NCBI RefSeq assembly: GCF_017357405.1
Contig: NZ_CP071597.1
Coordinates: 1,116,001-1,180,000 of the forward strand
Length of the DNA stretch: 64,000 nt
Origin: Halomontanus rarus
Lineage (GTDB): Archaea > Halobacteriota > Halobacteria > Halobacteriales > Natrialbaceae
Direction: 5' to 3'
Shown here in pieces: positions 41,658-50,113 of this stretch (positions within the stretch are counted from its first letter, which is position 1; each line of letters opens with the position of its first letter). The notes beneath the pieces are model-generated. The model ran no database searches and was not told where the DNA came from. It saw only the letters and a program-made list of their open reading frames with translations. The position numbers were made by a program, and so were the translations under genes.

Positions 41658-41939
41658 TTACTCCTGGAACTCGAGTCGGCCGGCGCGCCATCCCTGACGG
41701 AGGTGGGCTTTGCCGCACTCACCGCAGCGGTACTTGAGGTTGGTCTTCTTGGTGGGTTTGTCGCCACCGGGCACCTTCGAGAAACGACCGGCGTTTCCGA
41801 TGACCGCCTTGTTGCGGCGGGTGCGGCGAGCGTCCCACTTCATCCCCGAGGAGCGACCTCGACGAACCTTCTCGACTTCGTGTTCGTGATGTTCGTTGCA
41901 ATGCGGGCAATACGTGTTAAATCGGCGTGGCATCTGCAT
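41658..41939 (-). CDS. 50S ribosomal protein L44e
   Basis: 93 residues, [20 protein letters not shown], with two Cys pairs (CPHC, CGEC) of the L44e zinc ribbon and the conserved end [14 protein letters not shown]. Binds near the ribosomal E site. First gene of a five-gene translation operon. A TATA element about 36 bp upstream of the ATG implies a short leader. Confidence 0.96.
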   Translation of the reverse strand: MQMPRRFNTYCPHCNEHHEHEVEKVRRGRSSGMKWDARRTRRNKAVIGNAGRFSKVPGGDKPTKKTNLKYRCGECGKAHLRQGWRAGRLEFQE

Positions 41940-41970
41940 GGGTAACTCTTGGAGAGGAGTTGGATACCCC

Positions 41971-41981
41971 CGCTTAAAACC
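41971..41981 (-). promoter_or_regulatory. TATA element of the L44e-S27e-aIF2alpha-Nop10-PAC2 operon
   Basis: Minus-strand GTTTTAAGCG about 36 bp before ATG 41939. The leader would be roughly 8-10 nt and contains GGAG-type runs. Confidence 0.5.
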
Positions 41982-42100
41982 CGTTTGGTTTCTCGTTCAA
42001 GGGAGGACGGTGTCGATCCTTTCACAGCGACGACTCTCGCAGCGACGACGAATCGAACCCTCACTCGAGTCGGTTCTGCCGACGAGTCAGCCTTCGAAGC

Positions 42101-42108
42101 GCTTAATT
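42101..42108 (+). promoter_or_regulatory. TATA-like element of the HAH_0734-family gene
   Basis: GCTTAATT centred about 27 bp before ATG 42132; selects that start over the longer in-frame extension. Confidence 0.5.
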
Positions 42109-42131
42109 CCCCGTCGTCCGAACCGACGGCT

Positions 42132-42398
42132 ATGAAACGGCTCATCATCCACGGGGACCCGGGCATCCGGAAGGACGCTGTCATCGAATACGACGGTGAG
42201 GAGCTGACGTGTTTCGGTATCAACCGCAACGGGGAGTGGCACGGCCCGGAACGCGTCCAGCTCTGGTGTACCGTCGGCGACGAGAGCGAACGTGAAGACT
42301 ACCAGAAACGAAACTACGTCCCGCACTTCATGGAGGTCGAGCGCGCCGATGCCGAGGAGATCGAGGTCCTCAGCGAGAAAGGTAAACTCGAGGTCTGA
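42132..42398 (+). CDS. HAH_0734 family protein
   Basis: 88 residues starting MKRLIIHGDPGIRKDAVIEY, the family's conserved opening, with GEWHGPERVQLWCTVGDESE and VPHFMEVERADAEEIEVLSE. Small, acidic, beta-rich and cytoplasmic. Haloarchaea-specific as far as I recall, of unknown function, often next to the L44e operon as here. Confidence 0.86.
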   Translation: MKRLIIHGDPGIRKDAVIEYDGEELTCFGINRNGEWHGPERVQLWCTVGDESEREDYQKRNYVPHFMEVERADAEEIEVLSEKGKLEV

Positions 42399-42470
42399 CG
42401 GCTGCACGGACTTGTGTACCTGTTTCTTACGTTCTCGTGGTTTCGGCCACGTTCGAGTCCCGAGTAACCC

Positions 42471-44957
42471 TCACCGGTATCGACTCGTTTCCTCGGGATC
42501 GGCCTCGACTTCGACCTCGTAGATTCGCACCTCGCCGAACTCGGCGGCGACCTCGAGGGTCGGATCACCCTCGAGATCGGCCAGTTCGTACCACGCTCGT
42601 TCGTTCGGACCGACGTAGACGTACCCGATTTCGTACTCGGCGAGCACGGCCGCTCGTTCCTCGTCGCTCCCCTCGAAGACGGTTTCGGCGTCGTCGACGC
42701 GCTCCCAGTAGAGGTCTTCGCCGTGGTAATCCGCCGCGTGGGTCCACCCGGCCAGCGTCGGCAGTCCCGAGAACGTCGATGCGCCGCTGACGGCTCGAGA
42801 GGGTGGGGGCGACCCGCTCGCATCGGTCGAGCCGTAGGTGTGTCTCGGCGGCGTCGGCGCTTCGACGATGCGCGGTTGGCCCTCGCGGTCGGCGAGCCAG
42901 TCGAACGCTCCGGCCTCGTCCGGTGCCGTCGCCCGGATCTCTTCGCGGGCGTCGAGCGAGAGGGCGTCCCGGCCGTCGACGTGCTCGGCGAGCGCCAGCC
43001 CCCCGTACAGCGACAGGCCGGCGAGGAGGACCAGAACGAGCGCGATGGTCCTCGTGGACGAGGCGGTATCCGCGTCGGAGTCGTGCGTCCTCGAGCCGCC
43101 GTCGGCACCCGTGACCGCGTCCGCGTTCGCGTTCGCGTCCTCGTCACTACCCCCATCGCCGACGCCAGCCGCAGTCGTCGGATTCGTCGTCGTCCCTGCG
43201 ACGGACGCCGTCCGAACGCGAACGTACTCGCCGGCGGCCCGAGCAGCCACGGGCCACGACCGCCCCTCGAGGATCGACGCGATCCCGATGCCGGCCGCGA
43301 GCGACCAGAACACCCAGACGTGGACGTAGGTCTTGAACACCGTATTCAGCCGCCCGGGTCCGGCCTGTTCGGAGAGGTAGAGCACCTCGACCGTCGCGAC
43401 GAGGCCGGCACCGGCGACGAACAACAGCGTCTCGTAGCCGCCCCGGCCCCGTCGGATCACGTACCAGCCGACCGCGACGATCGGGACGACGAAGACGAAC
43501 GCGAGCGCCTCGAAGAGCCAGCACATCGCGACGAGCAGGGCCGTCAGTCCGATCGTCGCGTCGTCGAGCGTCTCAGGACCGGTGTCGATCCGGGAGAGCA
43601 GATACCGGCAGGCGACCAGCAGGAACGCGCCGTGGACGAGGAGGAATCGGACCGGCTCGCTGCGGTCGGTGACGAACGCGATCGTCCGCCCGCCGGTGCT
43701 GGCCGCACCGGTGAAAAACGGGAGGACGAACAGGACGCCCGTGAAACCGACGATACCGACGAGTCCGGCGGCGACCAGCGGTCGGGCAACTTCGACGGAG
43801 AGCGAGCGCCCGGGGGATCCGCGCTCGAGGCGTCGATCGACGGCATTCTCGAGCCGCCGGGGGAGTAACGACCACGGAGTCGCCGGGGCGAGCGCGAGCG
43901 CGAGCCACGTCAGTCCGAGCACGGTCGGGAAGTCCCACGTGTTGACGACGGCGAGCCAGCCAGCGAGGACCGGCGTCGCGACGAACGCGAGCAGTCGCCG
44001 TCGCCGGCGTTCGCCGACGGGCGTCCGCCAGTAGCTGTAGAGGACGCCGACGGCGAGTACCAGAAACGGTAGCGAGAGCATGTGCGCGTGGAGATCGCCG
44101 TTGAGGAACGCGAAGAGCGGGAACTCGTTTATCGTCCCCGGGATCACGCGGCTGGCGTCCCAGTACCCGAACGCATCGAGCCCGAAGGCGACCGTCTCGG
44201 TACCGTTTCGGGTGAGCGGGAGTCCGAACGCGTCGGCCAGCGAGCGTCCGCCGGGGAGGAGCCACGCGAGTACCCTGACGGGCGTTACGAGGTTACTCGC
44301 GACGCCGACGAAGAAGGCCGCGACGAGACCGGCTCGCACACGGGAGAGGTCTCTGTCGTCGGCGATCGCTCCGGTCAGGCCGTAGGCGGCGCTGACGACG
44401 GTCGCGTACGTGCCCGCGAGCGCGAGACTGTAGGTGTACGCCGGCGGCGTGAGAGTGAGCCGACCGAGCAGGGCGGCGACGAGGTGGCCGCCGTAGTAGT
44501 ACCGGACCCGTTCCCCGGCGAACCAGGGGTCTTCGGGCGGAATCGAGTCCGTCCGCGAGAGGGAATTCAGCAGTCCGTAATCGAGGTACTTCTCGCCGCC
44601 GATCGCGACGACGCTCGGGTCGACCGCGCGAACGCCGATCAGAAAGACGAAGGCGGCGGCGAAGACCGTCGCGACCTCGGCGTACCGCCGCCAGTCGACC
44701 GTGACCCCGCGGCGGATCGCAGTAATCGAGCCGCCGGCCAGCACGAGGAGGGCGATCCCGACCGCGGGGAGGCCGAATGCGAGACGACCGACCCAGTAGC
44801 CGACGACGCCGATCGTGGTGAGCGCGAGCGGGATCGCGAGCCCGGCACCCCGGTCGCCCAGTCGCGGAAAGACGGCCCCGGCGACGGGCACCGAGAGCGC
44901 CCCGAGCGCGAGGAAGACGAGGAGCCAGGCGAACGCGTACCCACCGTCGGGAAGCAT
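42471..44957 (-). CDS. DUF2298 (Chlor_Arch_YYY) multi-spanning membrane protein
   Basis: 828 residues with more than a dozen transmembrane helices and a soluble C-terminus. The family mark RVRYYYGGHLVAALLGRLT (about residue 155) gives the YYY name; GTINEFPLFAFLNGDLHAHM (about 285) is the second conserved block, with an Asp and His pattern like GT-C glycosyltransferases. The C-terminal 200 residues (after a Ser/Asp-rich loop) lie outside and include QPRIVEAPTPPRHTYGSTDA. Probably a membrane glycosyltransferase or sugar-lipid transferase. It neighbours a GT2 enzyme and a GtrA protein. Confidence 0.85.
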   Translation of the reverse strand: MLPDGGYAFAWLLVFLALGALSVPVAGAVFPRLGDRGAGLAIPLALTTIGVVGYWVGRLAFGLPAVGIALLVLAGGSITAIRRGVTVDWRRYAEVATVFAAAFVFLIGVRAVDPSVVAIGGEKYLDYGLLNSLSRTDSIPPEDPWFAGERVRYYYGGHLVAALLGRLTLTPPAYTYSLALAGTYATVVSAAYGLTGAIADDRDLSRVRAGLVAAFFVGVASNLVTPVRVLAWLLPGGRSLADAFGLPLTRNGTETVAFGLDAFGYWDASRVIPGTINEFPLFAFLNGDLHAHMLSLPFLVLAVGVLYSYWRTPVGERRRRRLLAFVATPVLAGWLAVVNTWDFPTVLGLTWLALALAPATPWSLLPRRLENAVDRRLERGSPGRSLSVEVARPLVAAGLVGIVGFTGVLFVLPFFTGAASTGGRTIAFVTDRSEPVRFLLVHGAFLLVACRYLLSRIDTGPETLDDATIGLTALLVAMCWLFEALAFVFVVPIVAVGWYVIRRGRGGYETLLFVAGAGLVATVEVLYLSEQAGPGRLNTVFKTYVHVWVFWSLAAGIGIASILEGRSWPVAARAAGEYVRVRTASVAGTTTNPTTAAGVGDGGSDEDANANADAVTGADGGSRTHDSDADTASSTRTIALVLVLLAGLSLYGGLALAEHVDGRDALSLDAREEIRATAPDEAGAFDWLADREGQPRIVEAPTPPRHTYGSTDASGSPPPSRAVSGASTFSGLPTLAGWTHAADYHGEDLYWERVDDAETVFEGSDEERAAVLAEYEIGYVYVGPNERAWYELADLEGDPTLEVAAEFGEVRIYEVEVEADPEETSRYR

Positions 44958-45119
44958 TAGGCGAACGAACCGAGTCCTGCATCAAACGTGTTTGGATTCG
45001 AACGCACCGTCTCGAGGCGGTGATCACAGACCCGTCTCGAGGGAACCGAATCGACCGATAGCCCCGAACCGGCTGGCGACAGAACGCTTTTATGGGATCC
45101 GAAGGAGGGATAGACACGA

Positions 45120-45944
45120 ATGACTCGGACGGTCGGACTCGTCGTACCCGCCTATCGACCGGACGTCGAGACGCTCTCGGCGTACGTCGGGGCCCTCGCA
45201 GCGCAGATCACGCCGGCCCCGACGGTGATCCGGATCGAACTCGACGACGCGACCGACGAAACCGTGGCCGCCCTCGAGACGCTGTCGACGTCGGCTCCGG
45301 TTTCGGTGACGATCAACGCCGTCGACGACCGCCGTGGGAAGGGTGCCGCGATCACCGCGGGATTCGAAGCGCTCGAGACGGACGTCCGCGCGTTCGCCGA
45401 CGCCGACGGGAGTACGCCGGCGTCCTCGGTCGGGGACGTCGTCGAGGCGGTCCTCGAGGGGCGAGCGAACCTCGCCGTCGGCTCGCGTCGCCACCCGGCG
45501 GCCACCGTCGAGAGTCACCAGAGCTTCGCTCGGAAGCGTCTGGGCGACGTCTTCGCCTGGACCGCGAGCCGATTACTCGAGGTCTCGCTGTACGACTACC
45601 AGTGTGGAGCGAAGGCGATCGACGGCGAGACCTGGGAGGGCGTCCGAACGCACCTGTGCGAACCCGGCTTCGCCTGGGACATCGAACTCGTCGCGCTCAC
45701 TCACGCCCTCGGATATCGGGTTCTCGAGGTGCCCGTGACGTGGGAAGACGACCCGCAGTCGACCGTCTCGCCGGTCGGGACGTCGATCGAACTCGGGCTC
45801 TCGCTGTGTCGGTCGCGCCACCGCGCGAAACACCTCCGCGGGGATCGCGTCCACACCGCGATCGCGAACCGTCGCTCACAGCCCGTCTCGCTTCTCGAGC
45901 GGTTCGTCCGCGACCGCAGCCCTTCGGACACCACCGATGAGTGA
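45120..45944 (+). CDS. Family 2 glycosyltransferase (dolichyl-phosphate sugar synthase type)
   Basis: 274 residues. GT-A fold: VGLVVPAYRPDVETLSAYVG, VDDRRGKGAAITAGFEALET, and the DxD metal site FADADGSTP, with VGSRRHPAATVESHQSFARK and a YDYQCGAKAID acceptor-site motif typical of DPM1-like enzymes. It likely transfers a sugar from a nucleotide to a dolichol phosphate on the inner membrane face. No transmembrane segment of its own; the following GtrA gene overlaps by 8 bp and could supply the membrane partner. Confidence 0.88.
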   Translation: MTRTVGLVVPAYRPDVETLSAYVGALAAQITPAPTVIRIELDDATDETVAALETLSTSAPVSVTINAVDDRRGKGAAITAGFEALETDVRAFADADGSTPASSVGDVVEAVLEGRANLAVGSRRHPAATVESHQSFARKRLGDVFAWTASRLLEVSLYDYQCGAKAIDGETWEGVRTHLCEPGFAWDIELVALTHALGYRVLEVPVTWEDDPQSTVSPVGTSIELGLSLCRSRHRAKHLRGDRVHTAIANRRSQPVSLLERFVRDRSPSDTTDE

Positions 45945-46386
45945 GTCGCTTCTCGGGGCGATTCGAGCACGCCTCGAGACGCTGTACTCGGTCAGGCTCG
46001 GCCAGTTCGCGTCGGTCGGATTCGTCGGAATGATCGTCGACAACCTCTCGTTGTTCGCGCTGGTCGAACTCACCGTTCTGGGTCCGGTCCTCGCGAAGGT
46101 GATCGCCTGGGAGCTGGCGATCGTCGTGATCTTCGTGATCAACGAACGCTGGACGTTCTCGGATTACGGAAGCACCGATACCGACGCGATCGGACGGCGG
46201 TTTCTGCGGTCGAACGCGGTCAGGGTGGGCGGATTTCTCGTGACGCTGTCGGTCTTGACCGGCCTCGTGTACGGCTTAGGCGTCTGGTACATGGCGGCCA
46301 ACGTCGTCGGGATCGGCGTCGGATTCTTCGTCAATTACAGTCTGGAGAGTCTCTACACCTGGCGGGTCCACCACGACGAGCGGTAG
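45937..46386 (+). CDS. GtrA family membrane protein
   Basis: 149 residues, four transmembrane helices. GtrA signatures: FASVGFVGMIVDNLSLFALV, WELAIVVIFVINERWTFSDY with the conserved NxxWTF phrase, and GIGVGFFVNYSLESLYTWRV. GtrA proteins are proposed flippases or anchors for lipid-linked sugars made by GT2 partners. Its start overlaps the end of the GT2 gene by 8 bp, so the pair is one translational unit. Confidence 0.88.
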   Translation: MSESLLGAIRARLETLYSVRLGQFASVGFVGMIVDNLSLFALVELTVLGPVLAKVIAWELAIVVIFVINERWTFSDYGSTDTDAIGRRFLRSNAVRVGGFLVTLSVLTGLVYGLGVWYMAANVVGIGVGFFVNYSLESLYTWRVHHDER

Positions 46387-46446
46387 AAACCCGCATACGG
46401 TAGCCGAATCATAACCCTTAACTAGTGCACCGGGGTATGAAGTGAT

Positions 46447-46521
46447 AGCGGGATGGGATAGCCAGGAGATTCCGGCGGGCTCATAACCCGCAGATCGGTA
46501 GTTCAAATCTACCTCCCGCTA
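46447..46521 (+). tRNA. Initiator tRNA-Met(CAT)
   Basis: 75 nt. Acceptor stem AGCGGGA/TCCCGCT carries discriminator A. The anticodon stem ends with three G-C pairs next to the loop (GGG-CTCATAA-CCC), the mark of initiator tRNA. T-arm GGTAGTTCAAATCTACC. No intron, CCA not encoded. An AT-rich TATA-like stretch (CATAACCCTTAAC) lies about 30 bp upstream and a T4 run follows. Confidence 0.95.
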
Positions 46522-46964
46522 TACTTTTGCCGCGAGCAGATTCGTGGGCGGCGAGTATGGCACCAAGACGTTTTGAACGAGAGAGCAACTCGATGCGACC
46601 GAGGTTCAAAACTCTTCTCACTACGTTTCGACGGAAAGGGCGGCGATGAGCCGAGCGCGGCTGTCGGTCCGTCCGACCCCGGCGTGATTACAGCCATCAG
46701 CTTATCGTCCCAACTGAAATCATTCACACACCGATCGGACAGCGGTCGCGCGGCCAGGTGTGCACGGATGTCGATGGCTACTATCGTTTCTCGAGTTCCG
46801 TCGACATATCGACACGAAACCCGCCGAATTACTCATAAATATAATCTTTTCGAGGAAAATATTCGTCGATGATTTCGGTCCGAGAGAGACCACACCAAAC
46901 AAGAGCGAAACCGTTTGCAACGGAAACGTCCTACGAACCGGAAAATAATATAACTATGTCGTTA

Positions 46965-46976
46965 TTCTCCGGAGAA
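46965..46976 (+). promoter_or_regulatory. 12-bp palindrome upstream of the ABC importer promoter
   Basis: Perfect TTCTCCGGAGAA, about 50 bp upstream of the TATA element at 47025. A candidate activator or repressor site for the importer operon; inference from symmetry and place. Confidence 0.4.
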
Positions 46977-47024
46977 CGAGTTACAGATCGGCTCTCTCGT
47001 GGATTTGTGCTTCCGAAGCACAAC

Positions 47025-47032
47025 CTATATAC
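47025..47032 (+). promoter_or_regulatory. TATA element of the ABC importer operon
   Basis: CTATATAC centred 28 bp before ATG 47056; a leaderless promoter. Confidence 0.55.
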
Positions 47033-47055
47033 TTGTTTGGTTTGATCACTGGGTA

Positions 47056-48909
47056 ATGCCTTCCGTTGGACCGTCCCACCTTTCTCGACGGACAATACTC
47101 GCGGCTACCAGTGGTGGAATCGCTGGTATCGCCGGGTGTTTTACCGACGACGATTCCAGCGGAGACGGAGACGAAGACGGAAGCGATAACGGAACGGAAC
47201 CCGGGGAGGTCGACGGCGATCGAGCGATCCGATCGGAGTGGATACAGGCCGTTCCGTCGGAAGCGAGCAATCTGAGTCCGTACTGGGTCAGCGACTACGC
47301 GTCTTCGCTCCGGATCGGTCTCCACCTCGACGGAACCTACACGTTAGACGAGAACGGCGACTTTTACAGTCTCTGGGTCGACGACTACGAGAACCGAGGC
47401 GACGAAGCCTACGCGTTCACGCTCCGTGACACCCTCGAGTGGGGACGTGACTACGGCGCGATGACCGCCGACGACTGGGTCTGGTTCTATCACAACGTGA
47501 TCGACGCCGAAGAGAACTGGATCGGGTACCTCGGTCGGACCGACTGGAGCAGCGTCGAGTCGGTCGAAGCAGAAGACCGGCGAACGTTCGTCGTCGAACT
47601 CGAGGAGCCCGATCCGCTGTTCGTCAAGCGACCGGCGATGTGGGGAACGTCGATTCTCCCGCGGGCGTTGACCGAGCCGTACTACGAGGACTGGCAGGAC
47701 GGCGACGAGAGCGCGGGTGAGGCGTTGAACGTATCAGACGAGGTCGTCGAGTTTCAGTACGCCGGAAACCTCGGCCCCTACGGGTTCGAACGTCGGGAGA
47801 TCGAGGATCGATACGTCGCGACCAGAAACGACGACTACTATCGTCGGGGCACCGAGCCGGACGCCGACGACTGGGCCGATGCTCCCTACTTCGAGCGGTA
47901 CGTAATTCGAATTCTACCGACCCAGAGTACTCGCCTCGCCGAATTGCGATCGGGTGGGCTCACGTACACGGAACTGCCCGCCGATCAGACGCAGTCGTTC
48001 GCGGACGACGACGGGATTACCGTCGTCTCCGTACCGACACCGTACAACAGGATCGTCGTGTACAATCAACGGGCAAACGGCTGGGAACCGCTCCGGAACC
48101 GCGGTGTCCGCCAAGCGTTGAGCATGGCCATCGACAAGACGACCGTCGTGGACGACATCTTCGACGGAAACGCGAAGGTCGCCCACACGTTCCAGCCGAC
48201 CTACTCCGAGTTCTACGACGACTCGCGTGTCACGCCGTTCGGAGAGGGGGAGAGTTACGATCCCGGACAGGCGCGCTCGTTGTTGACCGAGGAACTCTCG
48301 AGCGAGTACGGTTACGACGGCGACGCACTCCTCGGTCCCGACGGCGAGCAGGTCCAGCTCGATCTGGTGTACCAGACCGGCGAAACCGTCTACGAGGATA
48401 CCGGCCGCTACATCGCCGACGCGCTGGGCGAACTGGGGATCGCCGTCGACCAGCGGGCGACGCCAGCCGACGTCCTGTTCCAACGATACGCCCAACAAGA
48501 AGACGACAGCGGAAACGCCGTCTACAACGCCGGTGATCGCGACGAATACACGAGTAGCGACGACTGGGACCTCATGTGGTCGATCAGTCTCAACACCTAT
48601 CCCAACTCCCCAGGAAGCAACGCGCCGGTGTTCACCGAAACTGGCTCGTTCAATTTCTTCGGGTACGTCCCGGAGGACGACCTCGAGGAACTGTTTTCGG
48701 ATGCGATCGCTGCGAACGACCTCGAGACGCAGCGGGAGTCGTTCGCGGAGATCTTCGGCATCTTGAGTCGCGATCAACCGCTGAACTTTATGGTGTTCGA
48801 CAACAGGATTCACGGCTATCGACAGGAGGTCGTCCACACCGAATCGATCTCGCCGTCCTGGGGGTACAAGGACCAGACCTTTTGGGCGACCGAAGAACTC
48901 CACGAGTGA
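47056..48909 (+). CDS. ABC transporter substrate-binding lipoprotein, family 5 (peptide/nickel type)
   Basis: 617 residues from MPSVGPSHLSRRTILAATSG. The signal has a twin-arginine (SRRTIL) and a lipobox IAGC, so it should leave by the Tat route and be lipid-anchored; an acidic Ser/Gly/Asp linker follows. The family 5 binding fold (DppA/OppA type) is visible in YTLDENGDFYSLWVDDYENR, AYAFTLRDTLEWGRDYGAMT, VRQALSMAIDKTTVVDDIFD and the C-terminal two-lobe sequences. Substrate class (oligopeptides, sugars, nickel) is not determined. First of three importer genes; no ATPases follow. Confidence 0.88.
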   Translation: MPSVGPSHLSRRTILAATSGGIAGIAGCFTDDDSSGDGDEDGSDNGTEPGEVDGDRAIRSEWIQAVPSEASNLSPYWVSDYASSLRIGLHLDGTYTLDENGDFYSLWVDDYENRGDEAYAFTLRDTLEWGRDYGAMTADDWVWFYHNVIDAEENWIGYLGRTDWSSVESVEAEDRRTFVVELEEPDPLFVKRPAMWGTSILPRALTEPYYEDWQDGDESAGEALNVSDEVVEFQYAGNLGPYGFERREIEDRYVATRNDDYYRRGTEPDADDWADAPYFERYVIRILPTQSTRLAELRSGGLTYTELPADQTQSFADDDGITVVSVPTPYNRIVVYNQRANGWEPLRNRGVRQALSMAIDKTTVVDDIFDGNAKVAHTFQPTYSEFYDDSRVTPFGEGESYDPGQARSLLTEELSSEYGYDGDALLGPDGEQVQLDLVYQTGETVYEDTGRYIADALGELGIAVDQRATPADVLFQRYAQQEDDSGNAVYNAGDRDEYTSSDDWDLMWSISLNTYPNSPGSNAPVFTETGSFNFFGYVPEDDLEELFSDAIAANDLETQRESFAEIFGILSRDQPLNFMVFDNRIHGYRQEVVHTESISPSWGYKDQTFWATEELHE

Positions 48910-49108
48910 TCGACCGCGGGGCCACCGTGTGTCAACGGGTTTAACCGTCGAGGACGCGATCGATTCGACCACACGAACGGGACGACCGACGGTCGAGTGG
49001 AGCGGTCGTCCGGACGGCGGGCGCGAGGGCAGTGAGAACGGAGACAGGGAACGGCAGAGAGACCGTGTAACGCCGGCGACGGCGTGACGGCGACCCAGGT
49101 GATCGGAC

Positions 49109-50113
49109 GTGAGTACGAGATCGAATCCGCAGCGGAACATGGCGCGGTACGTCTGCTGGCGACTCCTGTGGGCAGTGGTCGCGACGTGTTTCGTCCTCAC
49201 CGTCACCTTCGGGATTCTGTCGGCCTCACCCAACCCCGAGGCCAGCCAGGCCGCCTGGGAGGCCGCCCAGAGCGGCGGCGACCCGACCGAGACCCGAGAG
49301 ATTCTCGAGCAACGACGCGGGGAGACGGGATCGATCGCCGAGCAGTACGTCGACTACATGGTCTCGATGGCCACCTTCGACTGGGGTGAGTCGTTCACCT
49401 ACAACGAACCCGTCACGACGGTGATCGCCGACGCCTGGGTGTACTCCGCGATAACCGTCATCCCGGCGACCGTCCTCGCGGTCGTCCTCGGATTCGCCAT
49501 CGGGCTTTACTCGGCAACCCACCAGTACACGAAGACCGACTACGCGGCGACGTTCGTCGCCTTCTTCGGGATCAGTATCCCCAACTTCTGGTTCGCGATC
49601 GTCCTCGTGCTGGTGTTCGGCGAACTGCTGGGACTCACGCCGATCAGTTACGACAGCGAGGTTCCCTTCTGGTCGCTCGCGCACCTGTCGTATCTGGTCC
49701 TGCCGATCACCGTCCTCGCGACGTCGGCGATCGCCTCCGAGATGCGCTACGCGCGGGCGGAAGCGCTCGAGTACGTCGGCGCGGCGTGGATCAAGACGGC
49801 TCGAGCGAAGGGCATCAGCGAGTTGCAGGTGACGGTGCGACACGTGTTCCGTCCGGCGTTGGTTCCGTTGATCACGATCCTGATCGCCGACGTCGTGGGG
49901 ATCATCTTCGCGACGGCGTACATCGTCGAGGTGATCTTCGGCATTCCGGGACTCGGCTACGTGAGCTATCAGGCCCTGGTTCGGATGGACACGCCGCTCG
50001 TACTCGCGACGACGCTGATTCCGGTCTTTCTCACGATCGTCGCGAACCTGTGTCAGGACGTCGCGTACACGATGCTCGATCCGCGAATCGACTACGAGGG
50101 GGGCTCTCGATGA
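49109..50113 (+). CDS. ABC transporter permease, DppB/OppB type
   Basis: 334 residues from a GTG start; ATG 49139 (MARYVCWRLLWAVVATCFVL) gives the more typical DppB N-terminus. Six transmembrane helices. Coupling motif EALEYVGAAWIKTARAKGIS binds the ATPase; the end DVAYTMLDPRIDYEGGSR is standard for DppB. 199 bp after the binding-protein gene, and its stop overlaps the next permease ATG (ATGA). Confidence 0.9.
   Translation: MSTRSNPQRNMARYVCWRLLWAVVATCFVLTVTFGILSASPNPEASQAAWEAAQSGGDPTETREILEQRRGETGSIAEQYVDYMVSMATFDWGESFTYNEPVTTVIADAWVYSAITVIPATVLAVVLGFAIGLYSATHQYTKTDYAATFVAFFGISIPNFWFAIVLVLVFGELLGLTPISYDSEVPFWSLAHLSYLVLPITVLATSAIASEMRYARAEALEYVGAAWIKTARAKGISELQVTVRHVFRPALVPLITILIADVVGIIFATAYIVEVIFGIPGLGYVSYQALVRMDTPLVLATTLIPVFLTIVANLCQDVAYTMLDPRIDYEGGSR

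Larger units (their letters stand above)
46522..47055. other. 534-bp AT-rich gap between initiator tRNA and the ABC importer operon
   Basis: No acidic haloarchaeal-type reading frame. The left half has normal base composition; from about 46820 it becomes clearly AT-rich (TAAATATAATC, AAAATATTCG, AAAATAATATAAC) compared with the surroundings. It holds a perfect palindrome at 46965-46976 and the CTATATA promoter element of the downstream gene. Low GC next to a tRNA is what an old integration scar would leave, but no integrase or duplicated tRNA end was found. Confidence 0.6.

Noticed and set aside
46447..46521. Prophage or plasmid attachment site at the initiator tRNA
   Set aside because: No integrase and no second copy of the tRNA 3' end was seen in the window; kept only as a hypothesis for the AT-rich gap.
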